Of a stretch of 6,052 bases of DNA, positions 1-6,052 are shown piece after piece. The stretch is from Pseudomonadota bacterium (GTDB lineage: Bacteria > Pseudomonadota > Gammaproteobacteria > Burkholderiales > Burkholderiaceae_C): NCBI GenBank assembly GCA_023436025.1, contig JAEZKX010000290.1, forward strand, positions 1 to 6,052, given 5' to 3'. Position numbers and translations under genes: made by a program. The notes beneath the pieces were generated by a model, which was not told the DNA's origin, did no database searches, and saw nothing but the letters and a program-made list of their open reading frames with translations. Each line of letters starts with the position of its first letter. Within the stretch, counting starts at the first letter, position 1.

Positions 1-97
1 CCGCAGCGCGAATCGCGGCCGATGCCGCGCTCCGAGATGCTGCCGCAGCGCTGACCCAGGCGCAGGCAGGGCGGGGCGGCTGCGGCCCACCCCGGCG
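1..97. other. Left-edge non-coding stretch with GC-rich hairpins
   Basis: I see no gene here that can be supported. One plus-strand frame is open from the window edge to a TGA at 52-54 (17 codons). It could be the tail of a gene outside the window, but its composition is not convincing. The segment contains a 6-bp stem with a CGAT loop (arms 14-19 and 24-29) and, just past the stop of the EF-G-like gene, an imperfect GC-rich hairpin (GGGG 73-76, GGC 78-80, loop 81-84, GCC 85-87, CCCC 90-93). Neither is followed by a T-run, so an intrinsic terminator is not demonstrated; they may only slow transcription or act with Rho. Confidence 0.35.
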
Positions 98-2149
98 CTA
101 CTCGTCCCTGACCTGGTATTTCGCCGCCAGTTGCTGCTGCACCGAAGGCGGCACCGCTTCGTAGTGGCTGAAGGCGAGGGTGAAGCGGCCCTGCCCGCCG
201 GTCAGCGCATTCAGGCGCGACTGGTAGGCCGCCAGCTCCGACAGCGGCGCCTGGGCCAGAACGGTGAAGGCGCCGGCGGCCGAGGCCTGGGTGCCGCTGA
301 CCTGCCCGCGGCGCGCCGCCAGGTCGCCGGTGATGTCGCCCATGCTCTGCTCGGGCGCGGCGATCTCGACGTCGACGATGGGCTCCAGCACCACCGGCCG
401 CGCCGCCTGCACCGCGGCCACCAGGGCCTTGCGCCCGGCCTGCACGAAGGCGACCTCCTTGCTGTCGACCGTGTGGTGCTTGCCGTCGTACACCACCACC
501 TTCAGGTCCACCACCGGATAGCCCGCCACCACGCCCTGTTCCATCGCCAGGCGCACGCCCTTTTCCACCGCCGGCATGAAGTTGTGCGGAATGGTGCCGC
601 CCTTGACCTCGTCGACGAACTGGAAGCCGGCGCCGCGCGGCAGCGGCTCGATGCGCAGGAACACCTCGCCGAACTGGCCGGCGCCGCCGGTCTGCTTCTT
701 GTGGCGGTGGTGGCCCTCGGCCGGCGCCGTCACCGTCTCGCGGTAGGCGACGCGCGGCGGGCGCGTCTCGACCTGGCAGTTGTGCACCTCCTGCAGGCGC
801 TCCAGCAGCGTGCGCAGGTGCAGCTCGCCCAGGCCGTAGACCACCGTCTCGTTGGTCGTCGCCGCATGCTCCACGCGCAGGCAGGGATCTTCGCTCACCA
901 GCTTCGCCAGGATGTCGTGCAGCCGCTGCTCGTCGCCGCGCCGCTTGGGCGCGATGGCCAGGCCGTGCACAGGAACCGGGAACTGCAGCGGCTTGAGGTG
1001 GATGTGCGCATCCTCGGCGGCGTCGTGCAGCACCGCGTCGTAGTGCAGCTCCTCCACCTTGGCGATGGCGCACAGATCGCCCGGCACCGCCTGGGCCACC
1101 TCCTTCAGCTCGCGTCCCTGCAGCATGAAGAGGTGGCCCACCTTGAAAGGGCGGCGGCCGTCGCCCACGTACAGCTGGCTGTCCCGTGTGATCGTGCCCT
1201 GGTGCACCCGCAGCACGCCCATCTTGCCCACGTAGGGATCCTGCGCGATCTTCCACACATGGGCCAGCACGTGGCGCCCGGCGTCCACCACCACCTGGAT
1301 CGGCCGGGCGTCCGCGCCCTCGCCCTGCAGGAAGGCCGGCGGATTGCTTTCGGTCGGGTCGGGCAGCAGCTTTTCGATGACATCCAGCAGCTCGGGCACG
1401 CCGGCGCCGGTGCGGGCCGAGACGAAGCAGATCGGCACCAGGTGTCCTTCGCGCAGCGCCTGCTCCAGCGGCGCGTGCAGCTCGCGCGGGTCGACATCGC
1501 CCTCGTTGAGGTAGCGCTCCACCAGGGCGGCGTCCACCTCCACCACCTGCTCGACCAGCGCGCGGTGTGCCTGCTCGACCGACGAGAAGTCGGGCTGCGG
1601 CCCCTCGTCCGTCAACCGGTAGAAGCAGTCCAGCACGCGCTCGCCCTGCTGCGCCGGCAGGTTGACCGGCAGGCATTCCTTGCCGAAGGCCTGCTGGATG
1701 CGCGCCACCAGCGCCTGCAGGTCGACGCCCTGGGCGTCGATGCGGTTGACCACGATGATGCGGTCGCGCTCGCGCTGCGCAGCCCATTCCATCATGCGCA
1801 CCGCCATCGGCTCGATGCCTGTGGCGGCATTGAGGACGATGGCGGCCGTCTCCACCGCCTCCAGCGCCGGCAGCGACTGGCCCAGGAAGTCGGGCGCCCC
1901 GGGCGTGTCGACCAGGTGGGTGGTGATGCCCTGGTGCGTGAAGTGCAGCAGCGAGGCGTTGAGCGAACGCAGCGCCTTCTTCTCCAGCGGATCGGCGTCC
2001 GAGACGGTGCTGCCCTTGTCGACGCTGCCGGGCGCGCCCAGCACGCCGGCCTTCCACAGCAGGGCCTCGGCCAGGCTGGTCTTGCCTGCGGCGCTGGGCC
2101 CGACCAGGGCCACCGTCCGGCGGGTTGCGATGTCGCGATGTGCTGCCAC
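98..2149 (-). CDS. Elongation factor G-like translational GTPase (EF-G2/FusA2-like)
   Basis: A 683-residue protein with the full EF-G architecture: GTPase domain about 1-265, domain II about 285-375, III about 390-465, IV about 467-585, V about 588-670. Visible GTPase motifs are the P-loop GPSAAGKT (17-24), DTPG (81-84), NRID (135-138, in place of NKxD) and SARTGAG (244-250). Domain IV carries HKKQTGGAGQFG (483-494), GGTIPHNFMPAVEKG (517-531) and the tip segment YDGKHHTVDSKE (554-565). In canonical EF-G, DTPG is followed by His-Val-Asp; here it is Ala-Pro-Asp, so the GTPase-activating histidine is missing. That loss is typical of EF-G-like paralogues, some of which bind GTP but hydrolyse it poorly, so this is probably not the housekeeping translocase. 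The frame stays open upstream to 2509, with in-frame ATGs at 2338 and 2182. I chose GTG at 2149 because GGAGGG lies 4 bases before it, a candidate promoter overlaps the 2182 ATG, and homology begins around residue 5-10. Divergent from the plus-strand operon. Family certain; cellular role uncertain. Confidence 0.93.
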   Translation of the reverse strand: MAAHRDIATRRTVALVGPSAAGKTSLAEALLWKAGVLGAPGSVDKGSTVSDADPLEKKALRSLNASLLHFTHQGITTHLVDTPGAPDFLGQSLPALEAVETAAIVLNAATGIEPMAVRMMEWAAQRERDRIIVVNRIDAQGVDLQALVARIQQAFGKECLPVNLPAQQGERVLDCFYRLTDEGPQPDFSSVEQAHRALVEQVVEVDAALVERYLNEGDVDPRELHAPLEQALREGHLVPICFVSARTGAGVPELLDVIEKLLPDPTESNPPAFLQGEGADARPIQVVVDAGRHVLAHVWKIAQDPYVGKMGVLRVHQGTITRDSQLYVGDGRRPFKVGHLFMLQGRELKEVAQAVPGDLCAIAKVEELHYDAVLHDAAEDAHIHLKPLQFPVPVHGLAIAPKRRGDEQRLHDILAKLVSEDPCLRVEHAATTNETVVYGLGELHLRTLLERLQEVHNCQVETRPPRVAYRETVTAPAEGHHRHKKQTGGAGQFGEVFLRIEPLPRGAGFQFVDEVKGGTIPHNFMPAVEKGVRLAMEQGVVAGYPVVDLKVVVYDGKHHTVDSKEVAFVQAGRKALVAAVQAARPVVLEPIVDVEIAAPEQSMGDITGDLAARRGQVSGTQASAAGAFTVLAQAPLSELAAYQSRLNALTGGQGRFTLAFSHYEAVPPSVQQQLAAKYQVRDE

Positions 2150-2153
2150 GGAA

Positions 2154-2159
2154 CCCTCC
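2154..2159 (-). promoter_or_regulatory. Shine-Dalgarno of the EF-G-like gene
   Basis: On the minus strand this reads GGAGGG, separated by TTCC from the GTG start at 2149. It is the strongest ribosome binding site for any candidate start of this gene; the upstream in-frame ATGs at 2182 and 2338 have none of comparable quality. It decides the start call. Confidence 0.75.
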
Positions 2160-2180
2160 ACCAGGACTCGGGGGAGGACC

Positions 2181-2209
2181 ATCCTACGGACGATGGCGTC
2201 GCGCCGCAA
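2181..2209 (-). promoter_or_regulatory. Candidate sigma70 promoter for the EF-G-like gene
   Basis: Read on the minus strand, a -35-like TTGCGG (2204-2209) is followed after exactly 17 bases by a -10-like TAGGAT (2181-2186). The matches to consensus are 3/6 and 4/6. Transcription would begin near 2174, giving a leader of about 25 bases that contains the GGAGGG ribosome binding site. The spacing is ideal and the location sensible, but the hexamers are imperfect and this is a by-eye call in GC-rich DNA. Confidence 0.45.
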
Positions 2210-2214
2210 CGGGC

Positions 2215-2259
2215 CCTTGCGGCCGGGCTGGCGGCCCGCGCGCCAGCCCATCCGCAAGG
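2215..2259. repeat. 45-base two-part palindrome (long hairpin or operator)
   Basis: Outer arms CCTTGCGG (2215-2222) and CCGCAAGG (2252-2259) are perfect reverse complements. Inside them, after a 2-by-2 internal loop (2223-2224 and 2250-2251), lie perfect 9-base arms GGGCTGGCG (2225-2233) and CGCCAGCCC (2241-2249) around a 7-base loop. That is 17 paired positions in 45 bases. It sits 5 bases upstream of the candidate -35 of the EF-G-like gene and about 280 bases before the operon start. No T-run follows on either strand, so it is not a typical intrinsic terminator. A regulator-binding dyad or a structured RNA are both possible. Confidence 0.6.
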
Positions 2260-2458
2260 CGACCACGCCGGCCACGACGGCCGCCGTGCCCAGCGTCCGC
2301 AGCGCGTGAACGCTTCCTTCAGCAGCCAGGTGCCTCATGCGAGCGCGACCGCGCGGCGCCGCCAGCGTCTGGCGCGTCCTGGGCGAGTGCGATGGAGGTC
2401 GCCAGGTGGCAGCAGCACGGGCCAGGGAAGCGTCATGGCGCCGATCGCGTAGGCATGC

Positions 2459-2509
2459 GCCGCATCCTGCGGCAAAGCGGCCCCACGCCCAGCCGTTCCG
2501 CGCTAGCAT
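2459..2509 (+). promoter_or_regulatory. Candidate control elements ahead of the ligase operon
   Basis: A small dyad GCCGCA-TCC-TGCGGC (2459-2473) lies about 30 bases upstream of a -10-like TAGCAT (2504-2509; 4/6 matches). Transcription from it would start near 2515 and leave a leader of about 25 bases containing the ribosome binding site at 2524-2530. No acceptable -35 is visible 16-19 bases upstream. If the promoter is real it would probably need an activator, which suits a catabolic operon. Weak evidence. Confidence 0.25.
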
Positions 2510-2523
2510 GGATCGACCAAGCC

Positions 2524-2530
2524 GGGGAGA
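2524..2530 (+). promoter_or_regulatory. Shine-Dalgarno deciding the GTG start of the ligase gene
   Basis: GGGGAGA lies 8 bases before the GTG at 2539-2541. The same frame is open far upstream (to 2125), and this site is the main reason for choosing 2539. The ATG at 2508-2510 is in another frame, and the in-frame ATG at 2455 lacks a comparable site. Confidence 0.7.
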
Positions 2531-2538
2531 CGCACCCA

Positions 2539-3899
<1,361 letters not shown>

Positions 3900-3900
<1 letters not shown>

Positions 3901-5033
3901 TGGCCCTGTCCAGCTTTTCCTTTCCCACCGCCATCGCCTTCGGCCCCGGCGCCCGCAAGGAGGTGGCCGGCCACCTGCGCGCGCGGGGCCTGCGCCGGCC
4001 GCTGATCGTCACCGACCGCGCGCTGGCGGCGCTGCCGGTGCTGGCCGAGTTCCGCTCGCACCTGGGCGGCCTGGAGCTGGCGGTGTTCGACGGCGTCTTC
4101 GGCAACCCCACGGCCTCGCAGGTGATGGCAGGCGCCAGTGCCTACCGGGCCCACGATGCCGACTGCGTGATCGGCTTCGGCGGCGGCGCGGCGCTGGACG
4201 TCGCCAAGGTGGTCGGCGTCGCCGCCACCCACCCGGGCGACATCATCGAGTACGTCTGGGACCATCCCCGGGCGCGCGCCATCGACCAGCCGCTGCCGTA
4301 CTTCGTGGCCCTGCCGACCACCGCCGGCACCGGCTCGGAGGTGGGCCGCTCCGCGGTGGTGAGCGAGGACGACAGCCACCTCAAGCGCGTGGTGTTCAGC
4401 CCGAAGATCCTGGCGCGCCAGGTGTTCGCCGACCCCGAGCTCACGCTGGCGCTGCCGCCGCACGTCACTGCGGCCACCGGCATGGACGCGCTCACCCACA
4501 ACATCGAGAGCTACCTGTCGCCCGCCTACCACCCGCTGTGCGATGGCATCGCGCTGGAGGGCACGCGCATCGCGGCGCGCTCGCTGCTGCGGGCGGTGCA
4601 GCAACCCTCGGACATCGCCGCCCGCGGCGACATGATGATGGCCTCGATGATGGGCGCCATCGCCTTCCAGAAGGACCTGGGGGCGGTGCATGCCTGCGCC
4701 CATGCGCTGGGCGCCGTCTGCGACCTGCACCACGGCCTGGCCAACGCGCTGATGATCGACACGGTGCTGGCCTGGAACCACGAAGCGGTGCCGGAGAAGT
4801 TCGACGAGCTCGCGCACGTCTGCAAGGTGGCCGGTGGCGGCGCAGCGTTCGTGCCGTGGCTGCGCGCGCTGAAGCGCAGCGTCGGCATCGAGGGCTCCTT
4901 GTCGACGCATGGCGTGAAGCAGGAGCAGATCCCGCAGCTGGTGGAGATCGCGGTGAAGGACATCTGCCACCAGACGAACCCGCGGCCGGTGGCGGCGGCG
5001 GATTTCGAGCGCTTGTTCGGGGAGGCGATGTGA
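3900..5033 (+). CDS. Iron-containing (group III) alcohol dehydrogenase
   Basis: A 377-residue NAD(P)-dependent alcohol dehydrogenase of the Fe-ADH family (FucO/AdhB type), full length. The N-terminal dinucleotide domain shows GGGAALDVAK (94-103, with Ala where most members have Ser), ALPTTAGTGSEVG (137-149), and D39 in LIVTDR, at the position of the Asp that favours NAD in FucO. The C-terminal helical domain carries the expected metal ligands: D196 and H200 in TGMDALTHNIE, H264 in HACAHALG, and H278 in HHGLAN; H268 is the extra conserved active-site histidine. H264 and H278 are 14 residues apart, as H263/H277 are in FucO. The ATG at 3900-3902 overlaps the ligase stop (TGATG). There is no clear ribosome binding site, so translation is probably coupled. 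Fe-ADHs usually act on primary alcohols or, in reverse, on aldehydes. In this operon its likely substrate is the hydroxyl of a gamma-glutamylated amino alcohol (inference). Family very secure, substrate open. Confidence 0.93.
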
Positions 5034-5054
5034 CGAACTCGCGAGCTCTTCGTC
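5032..5054. repeat. Small hairpin at the end of the ADH gene
   Basis: GACGAA (5032-5037), overlapping the TGA stop, pairs with TTCGTC (5049-5054) around an 11-base loop containing the palindrome CTCGCGAG. It directly abuts the larger REP-like pair, so three stems are lined up in the transcript after the ADH gene. No T-run follows. Confidence 0.45.
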
Positions 5055-5131
5055 GGGTGTGCTCGCGAAGCGAGCGCACCATCCCGCGGGAGCGGCTGCG
5101 CCGCAGGTGCGCTCGCTTCGCGAGCACGCCC
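5055..5131. repeat. REP-like inverted doublet (nested hairpins) inside the operon
   Basis: The 22 bases at 5059-5080 are the exact reverse complement of 5106-5127; with one G-T pair the match extends to 5055-5080 and 5106-5131. Each arm is also a hairpin by itself. The left has stem GCTCGC/GCGAGC around GAA (5061-5075, extendable to 5056-5080); the right has the same stem around TTC (5111-5125, extendable to 5106-5130 with a mismatch). The 25-base spacer holds CCCGCGGG (5083-5090) and a GCGGC-TGC-GCCGC stem (5092-5104). Two head-to-head palindromic units with a spacer match the general design of REP doublets (BIMEs) in proteobacteria. It lies in the 130-base gap between the ADH and hydrolase genes. 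A likely effect is protection of the upstream mRNA or partial polar attenuation of the downstream genes. Copy number elsewhere in the genome cannot be seen here. Confidence 0.7.
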
Positions 5132-5163
5132 TACCAGGTCCGCCTCCGCGGGGATGACGGGAC

Positions 5164-5934
5164 ATGACCCGCCTGCGCATCGGTATCTCCGCCTGCTTCT
5201 TCCATCCCGACGGCGAGCGCCAGGCGGCGCCGTCCAAGACCCTGCTGTGGATCGAGCAGTCCACCGCGCACTGGATCATGTCCGAGGGCGCGATGCCGGT
5301 CATGGTGCCGCCCTTCGTCGGCCAGACCTTTCGCGGCGGCGTCACGGTGCAGGACTATGCCGGGTGGCTCGACGGCATTGTCATGCACGGCGGCGTCGAC
5401 GTCTGGCCCGGCAGCTACGGCGAGGAGCCGCTGCGTCCCGAGTGGCAGGGCGACCCGCTGCGCGACCGCTACGAGATCGAGCTGGTGCAGGCCTTCGTCG
5501 CCGCCGGCAAGCCGGTGTTCGGCATCTGCCGCGGCCTGCAGCTGATCAACGTAGCGCACGGCGGCACGCTCTACCAGGACATCAGCACGCAGAAGCCCGG
5601 CGCGCTGGTGCACCGCGACGCCGATGCCTACGACCTGAACTTCCACCAGGTCGAGATCCTGCCCGGCACCCGGCTGGCCGAGCTGCTGCCCCCCGGCCGC
5701 CACAAGATCAACAGCGTGCACCACCAGGGCGTGAAGGATCTCGCGCCCGGCTTCCGCGCCGAAGCCATCTCGCCCGACGACGGCGTCATCGAGGCCATTC
5801 GCCATGGCGGCGACCGCTGGGTCGCGGCCGTGCAGTGGCATCCGGAGTTCCACCGCCGCGACCTCGACGTGGTGGACGACACGCCGTTGCTGCGCGACTT
5901 CCTGGCCGCCGCCCGCGCCGCCCGCAAGGAATGA
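5164..5934 (+). CDS. PuuD-like gamma-glutamyl hydrolase (class I glutamine amidotransferase)
   Basis: A 256-residue protein of the peptidase C26 / class I glutamine amidotransferase family, close in length to E. coli PuuD, which cleaves gamma-glutamyl-GABA to glutamate and GABA. The triad is visible: nucleophile C122 in GICRGLQLINV (120-130), and H226 and E228 in QWHPEF (224-229). Other family features are HGGVDVWPGSYGE (75-87), GGTLYQDI (133-140) and INSVHHQGV (182-190), which probably helps shape the substrate pocket. There is no synthase partner domain, so it acts as a free hydrolase in the cytoplasm. The ATG at 5164 is preceded by GGGGA (5150-5154), a fair ribosome binding site. It lies 130 bases after the ADH gene, beyond the REP-like hairpins, and overlaps the next gene by 4 bases (ATGA). 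In this operon it should perform the last step, removing glutamate from the oxidised intermediate. A gamma-glutamyl hydrolase for another amide remains possible. Confidence 0.9.
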   Translation: MTRLRIGISACFFHPDGERQAAPSKTLLWIEQSTAHWIMSEGAMPVMVPPFVGQTFRGGVTVQDYAGWLDGIVMHGGVDVWPGSYGEEPLRPEWQGDPLRDRYEIELVQAFVAAGKPVFGICRGLQLINVAHGGTLYQDISTQKPGALVHRDADAYDLNFHQVEILPGTRLAELLPPGRHKINSVHHQGVKDLAPGFRAEAISPDDGVIEAIRHGGDRWVAAVQWHPEFHRRDLDVVDDTPLLRDFLAAARAARKE

Positions 5935-6052
5935 ACACCCTCGCCATCCACAACCCCGCCGACGGCACCCTCATCACCACGCTGCCGGCCGACGATGCCG
6001 CCTCGGTCGCCGCCCAGGCCCAAGCCGCGCGTGCCGCCCAGCCGGCCTGGGC
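5931..6052 (+). CDS. Aldehyde dehydrogenase, N-terminal fragment (cut by window edge)
   Basis: The first 40 residues of a protein that continues past the right edge. The start has the typical N-terminal pattern of NAD(P)-dependent aldehyde dehydrogenases: INPADG-like HNPADG (7-12), a short strand LITTLPADD, then the helix SVAAQAQAARAAQPAW (25-40). This matches the succinate-semialdehyde/betaine-aldehyde type. The catalytic Cys and Glu lie outside the window. The ATG overlaps the hydrolase stop (ATGA), so translation is coupled; AAGGA abuts the ATG directly, too close to be an ideal ribosome binding site. In the E. coli Puu pathway the ALDH PuuC acts between the oxidase and PuuD; here it would oxidise the aldehyde made by the Fe-ADH. 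The call rests on a short stretch plus context. Confidence 0.75.
   Translation, partial: MNTLAIHNPADGTLITTLPADDAASVAAQAQAARAAQPAW

Larger units (their letters stand above)
2150..2538. other. Divergent intergenic region
   Basis: These 389 bases separate the minus-strand EF-G-like gene from the plus-strand operon. They contain the candidate EF-G-like promoter, a 45-base two-part palindrome and a short dyad before the operon. One minus-strand frame (2338 down to 2150) is open and encodes a hydrophobic run, TAAVVAGVVAL, resembling a membrane helix. It runs in frame into the EF-G-like gene and has no ribosome binding site, so I do not call it a gene. Plus-strand reading through the region gives Arg/Pro/Ala-rich translations with no family resemblance. 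No tRNA, riboswitch or regulator gene was recognised. Confidence 0.6.

Noticed and set aside
2335..2436. Small minus-strand open frame from ATG at 2436 to TGA at 2335-2337, overlapping the ATG at 2338
   Set aside because: 33 residues, mostly Arg/Pro/Ala after a short hydrophobic start, with no ribosome binding site and no family resemblance.
131..2452. Very long plus-strand open frame (773 codons) antisense to the EF-G-like gene
   Set aside because: Its translation is a His/Arg/Ala/Leu-rich string with no domain, which is the usual antisense artefact of a GC-rich gene. The minus-strand EF-G-like protein explains the whole region.
2125..2538. N-terminal extension of the ligase gene back to the ATG at 2125
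   Set aside because: The extra 138 residues are Arg/Pro-rich with no homology and would overlap the start of the EF-G-like gene. The GTG at 2539 has a strong ribosome binding site at ideal distance.
5055..5131. Intrinsic terminator after the ADH gene
   Set aside because: The stems are strong but no T-run follows, and the downstream hydrolase and ALDH fit the same pathway, so full termination is unlikely.
5055..5131. CRISPR repeats or IS-element ends
   Set aside because: Only one inverted pair with a 25-base spacer, no direct-repeat array, no transposase and no clear target-site duplication.

Overview
This GC-rich window (my estimate is close to 70% G+C, with strong G/C third-position bias) looks like the chromosome of a betaproteobacterium, most likely Burkholderiales/Comamonadaceae (Ramlibacter- or Variovorax-like). 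That placement is inferred from base composition and the flavour of the proteins, not from a marker gene. The window holds five genes: one on the minus strand and a divergently arranged set of four on the plus strand. The last one runs off the right edge.

Left part (98-2149, minus): a complete elongation factor G-like GTPase of the EF-G2/FusA2-like type. It has all the EF-G domains but lacks the catalytic histidine of canonical EF-G. A good Shine-Dalgarno and a plausible sigma70 promoter just upstream fix its GTG start and make a longer N-terminus unlikely. Positions 1-97 hold no gene I can support.

Middle (2150-2538): a 389-base divergent intergenic region. It contains the EF-G-like promoter, a striking 45-base two-part palindrome (2215-2259), and weaker control elements just before the plus-strand operon.

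Right part (2539-6052, plus): a compact operon of a glutamine synthetase-family ligase (GTG start at 2539), an iron-type alcohol dehydrogenase (stop/start overlap TGATG), a PuuD-like class I glutamine amidotransferase hydrolase, and an aldehyde dehydrogenase (ATGA overlap, partial). A 130-base gap between genes two and three carries a pair of large hairpins with perfectly complementary 22-base arms, which looks like a REP-type doublet.

Together the four enzymes suggest a gamma-glutamylation catabolic route like the Puu putrescine pathway, but with an alcohol dehydrogenase where PuuB (an FAD amine oxidase) would be. The simplest reading is catabolism of an amino alcohol: the ligase glutamylates the amine, the ADH oxidises the alcohol to an aldehyde, the ALDH oxidises that to an acid, and the hydrolase releases glutamate plus an amino acid. 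With ethanolamine the products would be glycine and glutamate. The enzyme families are clear from sequence; the substrate is inference.
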